Assembly (NCBI GenBank): GCA_020847045.1
Contig: JADLCT010000058.1
Location: forward strand, 62,001-126,000
DNA from: Bryobacterales bacterium
GTDB lineage: Bacteria > Acidobacteriota > Terriglobia > Bryobacterales > Bryobacteraceae
Length of the DNA: 64,000 nt
Direction: 5' to 3'
Of the stretch, positions 1 to 8,087 are shown piece by piece (within the stretch, counting starts at the first letter, position 1; each line of letters opens with the position of its first letter). The translations under genes were made by a program, and so were the position numbers. The notes under the pieces were generated by a model. The model saw nothing but the letters and a program-made list of their open reading frames with translations, searched no databases and was not told the DNA's origin.

Positions 1-2191
1 TACGGCTATCCTTGGCCCGCACCACCCAAGAGAGGCTACGCTTCTCGATCTGGCCCAAAAATTCCAGCCGGTAATCGGTGAGCCGCATCGTCGGCGAGTA
101 AAAAGCCAGCGATCCGGTCCGCACAAAGCCCACCGAATCGTAGGACCAGGAACGAGCCCAATCCCCCTGGCCTTCCCAATCGGCCAGCCCGGCGCGGAAG
201 TCGTCGGTGAGAGCAATCGCCGCCCGGTTCAGAATCGTCTTATGCAGTCCCGCCAGCCCGCCTTCATGGCTCTCCCCCGGCATCATTTCGGGAGCGCTGG
301 TGCGCGGGGCCCGCGCCTCAGTCGTGTAGCTGCCGCTGGTGCCCAGCCCCACGGCCAGCGCGAGCGCGGCCACCAGCATGCCGCCCCATTTGGGCGCCGC
401 TGGAATCCTCCGCCATGCCTCGGACGCCTCGTCCAGTTTGCGCCGCCAGACCGGCGATGCCGCATCGCCGGCCCCCTGGGCATGCAGCGCCAGCGTCCGG
501 GGCTCCAGTTTGGCGCGCGGCTTGATCGCCTCACGCTCCGGGGTGTGCGGCGTGGTGAAGGCCATCGGACCCGGCTTCCACCTCTGCATCTCCACACGGT
601 GCAGCGTGAGCCGCATCAACTTGACCGGCGGCTGCGGCATGCGGGGCGGCTCGGGCGAAAGAACGGCCACGGCCGGAACCGGCGGCGCCGCCATCGCCAG
701 TTGCACTTCGCCCGCCGCGCGCCGGGACTCCTGGGTATGAGGCGCGAACTCCCAGGACGGGGCCACGGGACGGCCAAACGCCGTAATCCAATCCAACACC
801 GGTTTCAAATCCGCCACGGGCCTCTGGGCGGGAACCTCCCGCGGCGCCACGGGGGCCGGAACCGGCACGGAAACCTGGTAGCTCTCCACGCCGCGCCGGG
901 GCGCCAGCGTCAAAGCCCTCAGTCCCTGAACGGGCGTCCGCACGGAGGCTTCGCCAATGCGAGGCGGCAGCGGCGGAACCAGAAACGGCAGCGGGAAGAT
1001 GTTCGCCAACCGTCCCGGCAGCGGCTTCCGTCCCGCCTCGGAGTAGATCGTGGGGATCGCCACGCGCCGCGCCCGCGTCAAACGCATGCCCAGAGCGGCC
1101 TGCGGAGGCAGGGGCAGCACCGGACGGCTGTTCACCACCGGATCACCCTCCAGCAGTGGCAGCGCCGCCCGTGAACCTCTCGCGGCCAGAACCGGCAGCG
1201 AACTGAGCGAGTGAATGTTCTCGTGCTCGCCCCGCAGGCTCTGTGGGCCCTGCGGCAGCGCGCCGTTGCTCTCCCACACGCGGTGTTCGGGAGAAACCGG
1301 CCGGTGGCCGTTCGACAAAACCACCCCTTTGCCCAGGATGCGGCTGTTGCGGATCAGTGGCGCCGTCCGCACCATGTCCAGTTCGCCGTTCAGCGTGAAC
1401 CGCACCCGCGCCTCGGCGTGTACGGGCAGGGCCGGCGTCCAAGGCTCGGGCTTCCATGGCTTGGGTAGCGACGAACGCATCGGGGCCGTCCAGTCCCGCA
1501 ACGCCACCGGATGCACGGCGCGCATCAGCGCCGCCATCGAGGCCGGTTCGGGCGGGGCCTGCCCGGCCGGGGCTTGCTCGCATTCCGGCGCCGCCGCCGG
1601 CGCTCCCGCGCTCCAATCGGCGCTGTCCAGCCGCCCCATGCCGGGCAGCACGGGCGCGGCCATTGGTTCATTCGATCCGGCGCCCTCGCCTTCCCACAAC
1701 GCTCCCGCTCCTCCCAGCGCCGCCAGCCACGTGGCGGCATCCAGGGACGCGCCCAACATTAATCGTTTTCGCAGAATGCGCCAGTTGGCCGCGGGCAGTG
1801 ACACTTCGCTGCTCCACGACAGCCAGGAATGGCCCGCCCGCAGGCGCGACCGGTAGTTCTGCGTCCGAGGCGGCGTGGCGTACAGCCACTGGCAGAAGGC
1901 CGGGTCCTGACCACTGGCCTGCGCGCCCTTGCCGTGCGAGGCATTGCCGTTTGCGCCATTGCCGTTGGCCGTTCGCGGTAAGGGTAAGGCGATGCCGCGC
2001 CGCCTCGGCTTCCGCGCCGCCTGCGCGCTCGGCTGCTCATCGATCAGCCGGGACAGCGCCAGGTTCGATTGCTCGTGCGTGTAGGCGAGGCGATGCTCCT
2101 CGCAGCAGAATTCGCCGCCGGTCACCTTCCGGAAAAGTGGAAGCCTTGTTCCGCATTGTAGGCAACGATTCGCCAAGTCCGCCTCCCTCAT
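1..2191 (-). CDS. Membrane protein with N-terminal zinc-ribbon-like motif, C-terminus beyond window
   Basis: An uninterrupted minus-strand reading frame runs from an ATG at 2191 off the left edge, so at least 730 residues are present and the C-terminus is missing. Residues 10-33 hold C10-x2-C13 and C29-C30-x2-H33, a probable zinc-binding knuckle. A long Pro/Ala/Arg-rich low-complexity stretch follows. One hydrophobic segment near residues 600-620 would span the membrane, leaving a folded C-terminal part that contains DDF and GLADWEG motifs, resembling the start of a concanavalin-like ligand-binding domain. I do not recognise the family. An in-frame stop lies two codons upstream of the ATG, and TAACAT lies 5 nt before it with no ribosome-binding site, which suggests a leaderless start. 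A TTG at 2176 preceded by GGGAGG is the alternative start. Confidence 0.7.
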   Translation of the reverse strand, partial: MREADLANRCLQCGTRLPLFRKVTGGEFCCEEHRLAYTHEQSNLALSRLIDEQPSAQAARKPRRRGIALPLPRTANGNGANGNASHGKGAQASGQDPAFCQWLYATPPRTQNYRSRLRAGHSWLSWSSEVSLPAANWRILRKRLMLGASLDAATWLAALGGAGALWEGEGAGSNEPMAAPVLPGMGRLDSADWSAGAPAAAPECEQAPAGQAPPEPASMAALMRAVHPVALRDWTAPMRSSLPKPWKPEPWTPALPVHAEARVRFTLNGELDMVRTAPLIRNSRILGKGVVLSNGHRPVSPEHRVWESNGALPQGPQSLRGEHENIHSLSSLPVLAARGSRAALPLLEGDPVVNSRPVLPLPPQAALGMRLTRARRVAIPTIYSEAGRKPLPGRLANIFPLPFLVPPLPPRIGEASVRTPVQGLRALTLAPRRGVESYQVSVPVPAPVAPREVPAQRPVADLKPVLDWITAFGRPVAPSWEFAPHTQESRRAAGEVQLAMAAPPVPAVAVLSPEPPRMPQPPVKLMRLTLHRVEMQRWKPGPMAFTTPHTPEREAIKPRAKLEPRTLALHAQGAGDAASPVWRRKLDEASEAWRRIPAAPKWGGMLVAALALAVGLGTSGSYTTEARAPRTSAPEMMPGESHEGGLAGLHKTILNRAAIALTDDFRAGLADWEGQGDWARSWSYDSVGFVRTGSLAFYSPTMRLTDYRLEFLGQIEKRSLSWVVRAKDSR

Positions 2192-2196
2192 TGGCT

Positions 2197-2202
2197 ATGT
2201 TA
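2197..2202 (-). promoter_or_regulatory. Putative -10 element of a leaderless promoter
   Basis: On the minus strand TAACAT ends 5 nt before the ATG at 2191. No purine-rich site lies between them. This fits the TANNNT-plus-short-gap pattern seen before several other genes here. No -35 box is apparent. Confidence 0.35.
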
Positions 2203-2404
2203 GGGAAGGACTGTCACTATTACTAGGCGGCGAAACCCCTATTGGTATTTAGGTTTGCCTACGATGGTTCTAAGGTGAATGGGCATCTCACCGAGTTCTC
2301 AGACCGGGGGAAAACCTTAGCCGCGCAGGGCCACCCCCCACGCAAATACGCCCCACCTTGCGCGGGCAAGATGAGGCGTACGGTTGCACTCCTGTTCTGA
2401 GAAC

Positions 2405-2926
2405 CTACATCGGCTCCGGCATGGTCAGTCCGGAGCGCTGCAACGATTTGGCGATCACCTCGATTGCCTGCGGCTGCGGAACCGCCATTGAGGTGGACAC
2501 CTCGGAGATCATCATCTGGCGCGCCCGGTCGAGCATCTTCTTCTCCCGGAACGACAGGGTCTTCTCCATCTGCTGCAGCAACAGAATCTTGAATACCTCG
2601 GCCACTTCGAAGACGCTGCCGCAGCGCATCTTCTCGGAGTTCTCTTTGAAGCGGTTCTTCCAATCGGCCATCTTGCGGACCTTGCCGGTGGCCAGATACT
2701 CAAGCACCTTCTTGATCTCGCTGCTGCGCGTTACCTTTCTCAATCCCACGTCACCAACGTGCGAAAAAGGCACCATGATGGTCATGCTGTTGGAAGCAAG
2801 GCGGAGCAGGTAAAAGCGCTCCATCTGCGAACCGAAGAACCGGGTGCTGATGTTCTCAATCGTTCCAACGCCCTGGTTCGGGTATACGACTCGTTCCCCA
2901 ATTTGAAAGGTCAGGCACGGGCCCAC
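2405..2926 (-). CDS. carD: CarD family transcriptional regulator
   Basis: 173-residue protein that opens with the CarD/TRCF RNA-polymerase-interaction fold (residues about 8-65: GERVVYPNQGVGTIE, then SQMERFYLLRL) and continues into an all-helical C-terminal domain (ADWKNRFKENSEKM...). CarD proteins bind the RNA polymerase beta subunit and stabilise open complexes, notably at rRNA and stress promoters. Length and domain order match the family. The start is GTG at 2926 with GAGGTG 4 nt upstream; the frame is closed above it by a stop. It stands alone, about 320 nt from the next upstream gene on its strand, so it is probably monocistronic. Confidence in the family is high; the regulon cannot be told from sequence. 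Confidence 0.93.
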   Translation of the reverse strand: MGPCLTFQIGERVVYPNQGVGTIENISTRFFGSQMERFYLLRLASNSMTIMVPFSHVGDVGLRKVTRSSEIKKVLEYLATGKVRKMADWKNRFKENSEKMRCGSVFEVAEVFKILLLQQMEKTLSFREKKMLDRARQMMISEVSTSMAVPQPQAIEVIAKSLQRSGLTMPEPM

Positions 2927-2975
2927 TATACACCTCGCTGAAGTTGTCTTTCGAGCTACCGCTGCTGAATCCCCA

Positions 2976-3004
2976 GAGTAAACCTCCTTTCATCCGAAAG
3001 TCAA
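2976..3004 (-). promoter_or_regulatory. Candidate sigma-70 promoter of carD
   Basis: The minus strand reads TTGACT, a 17-nt spacer and TTACTC, ending about 50 nt before the carD start. The -35 is close to consensus, the -10 is poor. The spacer contains AAAGGAGG, a Shine-Dalgarno-like string with no reading frame after it. The rest of the 2927-3248 gap shows no gene; it is GC-rich near 3140-3250 and otherwise featureless. Confidence 0.4.
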
Positions 3005-3248
3005 CTCGAGACTCCAGTCAAATGGGGCATTTTCCGAGCTGAACGGAGTGTTTCCTACTCCGAACCGTTGGTGCAAACGATTGCAACACGATTTGGCATC
3101 GCGTTTGCAAGCGCACATCACACTTCGTACTGGTGTATAGTACCTGGGCCTCCGGGGCATCCTCCCGGCAGGCGTCCTGGAACGGCGTGGCTCTCCGGTT
3201 GTCCCTACGGTTGCCGCGTGCTGAGGAGCCAGGGATCCACCACCCCGC

Positions 3249-3869
3249 TTACCCAGCCAGGCCCACCTTGCCCGCCGTGTAGACCCGCCGCGTCACCGGC
3301 GTCAGGCGGCGCTCCTGCGCGATTGTCAGCAGACTGTGGTGCGGCGCCGTGGCCAGGTACTCCGGAATCTCCCACGCCGGTTTTTCACAGGTTCGCCACT
3401 CCAAGTGGTCGAACCTTTCCAGGTTGACCGGCCGGGAATAGCGGCGTAGCGTGCGCTCGCGCCGGCGGTTGAAATAGTGTTCGAAATAGGACATTGCCAG
3501 TTCGCGGAGAGTCCTGTAGACGGGAGCCCGTCCGGCCAGTCCGGAGTAATTCGATTTGCCGATCGCCCCCCAGGCGCCGCGAACCTTGTAGATGGCCACA
3601 ACGTGGTCCCAGTCGCGCCGGGCTTCAAAATCCAGCAGCAGTGGCGGATGGCCGTGAAAACTGAGAGCTGCGGCGGCAAACATCGCGCCTTCCAGGCATT
3701 GCGCCGTGCGGTCGCGCATCACCAGGCGCGGGGAGCGCAGCGATGGTCCGCGGAGTTCGCGGTTATAGTCCAGGTTCTCGTCCAGGAACTGCTGGATCGC
3801 ATCAGGAGTCCGCAGCGATCGCAGCAAGCGGGTCTCGCCGGGGGTCCAAATCAAGCGCGCGGGTCTCAT
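3249..3869 (-). CDS. Transglutaminase-like domain protein
   Basis: About 206 residues from the ATG at 3869. The pattern of a Cys in [14 protein letters not shown], then a His in WDHVVAIYK followed by GAIGKSNY, resembles the Cys/His part of a transglutaminase-like (papain-fold) core; the third residue of the triad is not obvious (N or D within GKSN). No signal peptide or membrane segment is visible, so a cytoplasmic protein is expected. It overlaps the 3' end of uppS by about 68 nt in another frame, so the two are probably co-translated. Upstream extension to 3986 is open but would overlap uppS by 185 nt and lacks domain character. The substrate is unknown; the family call is by pattern only. 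Confidence 0.7.
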   Translation of the reverse strand: MRPARLIWTPGETRLLRSLRTPDAIQQFLDENLDYNRELRGPSLRSPRLVMRDRTAQCLEGAMFAAAALSFHGHPPLLLDFEARRDWDHVVAIYKVRGAWGAIGKSNYSGLAGRAPVYRTLRELAMSYFEHYFNRRRERTLRRYSRPVNLERFDHLEWRTCEKPAWEIPEYLATAPHHSLLTIAQERRLTPVTRRVYTAGKVGLAG

Positions 3870-4509
3870 GGGGAGCCGGTATTGCTCCGAATTTTCGCAC
3901 ACGGAGCCGGAACTCCGAAATAGCCAACTCCAGGTCCGGCACAGAAAATTCGGGCCAGGTCTTCCGGGTGAACCAGAATTCGGCATAAGCGCTCTCCCAG
4001 AGCAGAAAGTCGCTCAGCCGTTGCTCGCCCGCCGTACGGATCATCAGATCCACGTCGGGCACGGCGCCGGGAGTCTTGCCCCGCCGCGCCGCCTCGGCGA
4101 TGGCGTGGCGCGAAGAGTAGTCCACGGCCAGACGCAGCGTCATTCGCTTGCCGCCCGCGGTGCTGTCTTCACTTCTCCCGATGGCCGCGGCCAGGGGCGC
4201 CTCCAGCCTGTCGCGCCGTCCTTCCACGCGCAGCCGGATGCCGTGTTCCACGCACCTGCGCGTTTCGCTCTCCAGATACCCGGCAAACAGACGCATCAGG
4301 CCGGACACCTCCTCGGCGGGCCGTTTCCAGTTGTCGCTTGAAAATGCATAGACGGTGAGTTCACCCACGCCGAGGCCCGGAGCCGCCTCCGCGATGGCCC
4401 GCAGCGTGGCGGCGCCGCGCCGGTGCCCCTCCAGACGGGGCCAGCCGCGCTCGCTGGCCCACCTGCCGTTGCCATCCATGATGATCGCTACATGAAGTTT
4501 GCGCGCCAT
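3802..4509 (-). CDS. uppS: Isoprenyl (undecaprenyl) diphosphate synthase
   Basis: Cis-prenyltransferase that adds isopentenyl diphosphate units to farnesyl diphosphate to make the C55 lipid carrier for peptidoglycan and other surface glycans. The hallmark [10 protein letters not shown] with catalytic Asp is at residues 9-18, the region-[12 protein letters not shown] box follows, and the C-terminal conserved block [20 protein letters not shown] with substrate-binding arginine is intact. At 235 residues from the ATG at 4509 it matches the family. An in-frame TTG at 4527 adds six residues and is a less likely start. CATACT ends 6 nt before the ATG, possibly another short-leader promoter. It is followed, with overlap, by the transglutaminase-like gene. 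Confidence 0.95.
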   Translation of the reverse strand: MARKLHVAIIMDGNGRWASERGWPRLEGHRRGAATLRAIAEAAPGLGVGELTVYAFSSDNWKRPAEEVSGLMRLFAGYLESETRRCVEHGIRLRVEGRRDRLEAPLAAAIGRSEDSTAGGKRMTLRLAVDYSSRHAIAEAARRGKTPGAVPDVDLMIRTAGEQRLSDFLLWESAYAEFWFTRKTWPEFSVPDLELAISEFRLRVRKFGAIPAPHETRALDLDPRRDPLAAIAADS

Positions 4510-4584
4510 GGGATCAGTATGCGCCAACTACTTTGCCATGTAAAGTAATGTTTTTCCCCGAACCCCTGGGACCATCCGTACCCT

Positions 4585-4610
4585 CAGACTGGTCCCACGG
4601 GCCCAGTCTG
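4585..4610. repeat. Inverted repeat upstream of uppS
   Basis: CAGACTGG and CCAGTCTG face each other across ten bases that can extend the stem (CCC/GGG). It lies between uppS and the putative small RNA, so it could be an operator or the 5' part of that RNA. No T-run follows on either strand. Confidence 0.35.
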
Positions 4611-4639
4611 AAATGTGATCTTCTTCCTATGGTTCAGAC

Positions 4640-4821
4640 GGCTTCGCGCGCCTAGAGTAAAGACAGAGGCAGCGAGTCCCCGGCACTCTCCTCCGGGCAG
4701 GCTCCAGGCGGCGAAGCAACAACCGCCGCCCTCCTCGCGGTGTCTTGGTGAAGTTTTAGAGTTTGACTCAGCTCGTGTTTCCGAATGCTATGGGCGGCCC
4801 TCATCAGGCCGCCCTTTTTTT
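4640..4821 (+). ncRNA. Candidate structured small RNA with its own terminator
   Basis: The plus strand between two minus-strand genes ends in a strong intrinsic terminator but contains no convincing reading frame. It folds into a nested structure: AGACA (4661-4665) with TGTCT (4741-4745), GCGAG (4672-4676) with CTCGC (4734-4738), and two enclosed hairpins, CCCGG/CCGGG (4679-4697) and GGCGGC/GCCGCC (4707-4730). The 5' end is not determined; no clear promoter is seen. Its size would suit a regulatory RNA. I looked for 6S, SRP, RNase P and tmRNA signatures and found none. Function unknown. Confidence 0.45.
4792..4821 (+). terminator. Rho-independent terminator of the candidate small RNA
   Basis: GGGCGGCC and GGCCGCCC form an 8-bp stem around a seven-base loop, followed directly by seven T on the plus strand. 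Both neighbouring genes run on the minus strand, so this terminator must serve a plus-strand transcript with no annotated gene. Confidence 0.85.
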
Positions 4822-4850
4822 GCGGATTACCTGAGCCACTCCAGACGCCG

Positions 4851-5663
4851 CTAGCGCCGGTACTCCAGCCGGATATTTCCATTCACCGTTCGCATCCTGA
4901 TCTCGGGTGAACAGTGGGAGCCGCTCCGGCCCAGTTGCGCCACCAGGTGGTGGGCGCTCTCTTCGAGAGTGTGCGCCATGGGCAGGGCAAGGTCGATGCC
5001 GCCGTTCATCGTCTGAGCGAACAAGCGGGCCGGGTCGAGCGAGGCGAGCGTCAGGGTCAGGTTGCCGTTCACCGTTTGCAAGCGGCTCTCCCCCTGCGCG
5101 CCTGGCTCCATCATGGCGGTGATCGAGCCGTTCACAGAGGTGGCGTGCACGGCGCCCGAACCGTCGATTTCAATGTTTCCGTTCACAGTGTGGGCCTCCA
5201 CGCCGCCGGAAACGCCATGCGCGCGCACCTGGCCGTGCGAGGTGCGTCCCACGAACTTCACGCCCTTGGGCACGCGCACCAGGAAGTCCACCTTGACGTC
5301 GCTTCCGGCAGGTTTGGCCGGGACGTCTTCGGCGCACTCGCTTGCGCGCGCGGCCGCGTCTCCCGGATACACGGCGCAGATGGTGGCGCCGTGGTCATGC
5401 TCAACCACCGTCATGCGGACCTCCGCCGGGTCGTCGAGGCCGGCTGATTTCCGGGCCACAACCTCCACCTGGCCGCCGTCGGACTCCTCCACCAGGAGGT
5501 CGCCATTGACGCCCTTTACCTCGATCGAGAGTCCGGCGCTGATGCGCGCCTCATAGCGGAATTCGTAGGGTGTCTCGTTAATGCGCCGGGCCAGCGCCGG
5601 CGTCAGAAAACCCAGGACCAGGACGGCCAACGCGATGGACCGCGTCAGGGAGCACTCACGCAT
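4851..5663 (-). CDS. Exported DUF4097-type beta-strand repeat protein
   Basis: 270 residues from the ATG at 5663, which has AAAGGAGG 7 nt upstream. A Sec signal peptide (RSIALAVLVLGFLTPALA) is followed by repeats of the form VNGNIEI / VNGSITAMM / VNGNLTLTL / MNGGIDLALP / VNGNIRLEY, the parallel beta-helix repeat of the DUF4097 putative adhesin family. In this family each VNG turn marks one coil of the helix. The protein is expected in the periplasm or at the surface. It stands alone, with the putative small RNA convergent on its 3' side. Substrate and partner are unknown. Confidence 0.85.
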   Translation of the reverse strand: MRECSLTRSIALAVLVLGFLTPALARRINETPYEFRYEARISAGLSIEVKGVNGDLLVEESDGGQVEVVARKSAGLDDPAEVRMTVVEHDHGATICAVYPGDAAARASECAEDVPAKPAGSDVKVDFLVRVPKGVKFVGRTSHGQVRAHGVSGGVEAHTVNGNIEIDGSGAVHATSVNGSITAMMEPGAQGESRLQTVNGNLTLTLASLDPARLFAQTMNGGIDLALPMAHTLEESAHHLVAQLGRSGSHCSPEIRMRTVNGNIRLEYRR

Positions 5664-5853
5664 ACTACGACCTCCTTTGGCAATACGGTTCCTTCCCCAG
5701 TTCACCATCCAAAGAACGATCTACCGGCAACCGGACCCTTTCCCCAAAGTGTTCGGTATCGGACCATGGTACAGCAAAGAAGGGGCAAACACACGGGGGG
5801 GTGTCCGCCCCAGTTTTCGCCGCCGCGCCCGGCGCGGTTTTCTTGCCTGACAG

Positions 5854-6888
5854 TTACCGCTGCACGCGGCCCGAACCGCCGCCCTTGATGAGCGCGTGCA
5901 CCTCGTCGGCCGTGAAGCGGTTGAAGTCGCCTGGAATCGAGTGCTTCAGACACGATGCCGCCACGGCGAACTCCAAAGCCTCCTGTGGCCCTTGCAGGTA
6001 CTGCATGCCGTAGATCAGGCCGCCGCCGAAGCAGTCGCCACCGCCCACGCGGTCCACGATGTGGGTGATGTTGTAATGGCGGCTCAGGTAGAACTTCTTC
6101 CGGTCGTTCAGGCAGGCGCTCCAGCCGTTGTGGGAGGCGCTGTGCGACTCGCGCAACGTGATGGCGATCGCCGTCAGATTGGGATACGCGGCCAGCACCT
6201 GGTTGGACAGGGCTTCGTAGTGCGACTTGTCCAGTTCTCCCGAGTGCACGTCGGCTTTGCTTTCGATGCCCAGCGACATCTGGCAGTCTTCCTCGTTGGC
6301 AATGCAGACGTGGGCATGCTGCAGCAGTTCCGGCATCACCTGGGAAGCCGTCTTGCCGTACTTCCACAGGTTCTTGCGGAAGTTCAGGTCCACGCTGACG
6401 GTCAGTCCGGCCTCGCGAGCCGCCTTGACGCCTTCGATGGACAGACCGGCGGCCGACTGGCTGAGCGCGGGCGTGATGCCGGTGATGTGGAACCAGGCGC
6501 CGCCGTCCAAACATTTCTTCCAGTCCACGTCGCCGGGCTTGGCCAGCGCGATCGAGCTTCCCGCGCGGTCGTACACCACCTTCGAGCCTCGCTGGTTGGC
6601 GCCGGGCTCGACGAAATAGATGCCGAAGCGTCCGGGCGCGCGCACGATATGGCTCGCGTCCACGCCGAACCGCCGCATCTCGCCGATGAAGGCGTCCACA
6701 ATCGGATTGGCCGGGGGCAGCAGCGTCACATAGCGTGACGAGCCGCCAAAGCCCGCCACCGCGACGGCGACGTTGGCCTCGCCGCCTCCAAACGTCGCCA
6801 GGAACTGCGGCGACTGGAGAAAACGCTCCATGCCCGGAGGGGCCAGCCGTAACATAATCTCGCCAAAACTCACCACCAGCTTCGACAT
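5854..6888 (-). CDS. kdgK: PfkB family sugar kinase, probable 2-keto-3-deoxygluconate kinase
   Basis: 344 residues with the two PfkB signatures: [16 protein letters not shown] near the N-terminus and [14 protein letters not shown] near the C-terminus, the latter containing the catalytic Asp of GGGD in place of the usual GAGD. The opening [12 protein letters not shown] is typical of 2-keto-3-deoxygluconate kinases, which make KDPG from KDG with ATP in the cytoplasm. Such a kinase would take the product of the mannonate-dehydratase-like enzyme at 45.7 kb. AAAGG lies about 10 nt before the start. Single gene, 45 nt downstream of the RidA gene and possibly read with it. Substrate assignment is inferred; other PfkB sugars are possible. 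Confidence 0.8.
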   Translation of the reverse strand: MSKLVVSFGEIMLRLAPPGMERFLQSPQFLATFGGGEANVAVAVAGFGGSSRYVTLLPPANPIVDAFIGEMRRFGVDASHIVRAPGRFGIYFVEPGANQRGSKVVYDRAGSSIALAKPGDVDWKKCLDGGAWFHITGITPALSQSAAGLSIEGVKAAREAGLTVSVDLNFRKNLWKYGKTASQVMPELLQHAHVCIANEEDCQMSLGIESKADVHSGELDKSHYEALSNQVLAAYPNLTAIAITLRESHSASHNGWSACLNDRKKFYLSRHYNITHIVDRVGGGDCFGGGLIYGMQYLQGPQEALEFAVAASCLKHSIPGDFNRFTADEVHALIKGGGSGRVQR

Positions 6889-6933
6889 GAATGAATGCCT
6901 TTCTTGCGTTCCGCCCGCCTTTGCCTTCCGCCG

Positions 6934-8067
6934 CTATTCCGGCGCCGCCACCACGTCGACGCCAAAGCTGGCGTCCAGTGAGGGCAGACCTTCAAACAGC
7001 AGCATGGTGCTGGCCGGGGGCTTGCTCGCATCATAAAATTCGAACCGCAGAGCCCGGACTTTGGCCGTGATGGCCTCCGTCAACGGATACAAACTTGAGA
7101 ACACGACCTGCCGCGTGGAACTGCCCGCGCCTTCCAGAATTCCCTGCAGCCGCGTGAAGGCCAGGCGGACATCGCTGTCCTGGCCGCGAAACGCCAGTTG
7201 CGTCGTCGTGAACACCAGGCGCGGCGCACTCACCAGCACGACATGGGTGAAGTTCGGCGAGGCGCGCAAGCCGGCGGGCTGCACGAACTTCACGGGCGCG
7301 CCCGCGGGCGACCGCATCCGCGCCACGGCCTCGCATTCCACAACATGGGACGAAGGCGACCGCACCGTTTGCACGAAGGCGAGCGCAGACCGCGGAAACT
7401 CCCGCGCCACGGCCTGCCGCGCGGTGGCGTAATCTTCGAGCGAGGTGGACAGGCAACTGACGCGCAACACGTCTGTGGGCTCCAAGGCCACGCCGGAGAG
7501 AGCTGTTTTCAGGTCCGCGGCGGCCTTTTCGGCCAGGTGCGCCACCTTCATCGAAGGATTCGCCGGGTCGATCGGCGCCGAGCCGGCCTGTCCGCTCAGA
7601 AACGCCAGCCCGTGGGGATTCTCCGCCTTCTTCATGACGCTGGTGGCTTCCAGCATCACCTGCGCGCCATCCAGCGGCAGCAGCCCCACCTGAATCACGT
7701 TCACCACCGGCAGCGGCTGATGTTTGTCCGTGAACATCTCACTGACGATCCCGGCCACGCGCCGCATGTCGCCGGTGCCCGCCACCCAGGCGCGCAGACG
7801 CACAATCTGTCCGCCGCGACCGCTCCTCCACAGCGCCTTGATGCCGTCGCGCACCTGCTGCGACAGCAACCCCTTGTTCGACAGCGGCGCCACATCAAAC
7901 GACAGGCGCGCCGTTTCCACCTTCACCGCGCTGGGCGGGTCAGGCAGCAACTCCAGGGTCTGGGTGATCTCTTCTTTCGGTGGCTTTCGTTTTCGCTGCG
8001 CCGCGGCCGGTCCGGAACAAACCAGCCCGGCGGCGGCTGCCAGTACCACCACGAGGCGAAGTCGCAT
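6934..8067 (-). CDS. Exported protein with two RidA/YjgF-like domains
   Basis: 377 residues from the ATG at 8067. A signal peptide (RLVVVLAAAAGLVCSGPAAAQ) precedes two tandem YjgF/YER057c/UK114 folds. The first ends with LPVVNVIQVGLLPLDGAQVMLEATS, the second with PPASTMLLFEGLPSLDASFGVDVVA, each matching the 'PA-T-V-V-GLP-VEIEA' closing strand of RidA. RidA enzymes hydrolyse reactive enamine/imine intermediates in the cytoplasm, so export is unusual. The conserved catalytic arginine cannot be assigned with confidence. It is the last gene of a run that begins with gcvT; the upstream glycosyltransferase ends 20 nt before the ATG. A TTG at 8091 overlapping that stop codon is an alternative start. 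Confidence 0.75.
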   Translation of the reverse strand: MRLRLVVVLAAAAGLVCSGPAAAQRKRKPPKEEITQTLELLPDPPSAVKVETARLSFDVAPLSNKGLLSQQVRDGIKALWRSGRGGQIVRLRAWVAGTGDMRRVAGIVSEMFTDKHQPLPVVNVIQVGLLPLDGAQVMLEATSVMKKAENPHGLAFLSGQAGSAPIDPANPSMKVAHLAEKAAADLKTALSGVALEPTDVLRVSCLSTSLEDYATARQAVAREFPRSALAFVQTVRSPSSHVVECEAVARMRSPAGAPVKFVQPAGLRASPNFTHVVLVSAPRLVFTTTQLAFRGQDSDVRLAFTRLQGILEGAGSSTRQVVFSSLYPLTEAITAKVRALRFEFYDASKPPASTMLLFEGLPSLDASFGVDVVAAPE

Positions 8068-8087
8068 CAATCTCACACCGAATTCTA

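Noticed and set aside
242..1174. Long plus-strand open frame (310 codons) at the left edge
   Set aside because: It is antisense to a minus-strand frame that stays open from 2191 to the window edge; its product is Arg/Pro/Gly-rich, as expected from the complement of GC-rich coding sequence.
4615..4821. 6S, SRP, RNase P or tmRNA identity for the small RNA
   Set aside because: No 6S-type long stem with central bubble, no SRP GGAAGCAG-type loop, no RNase P P4 core and no tmRNA TpsiC arm could be found; left as unknown.
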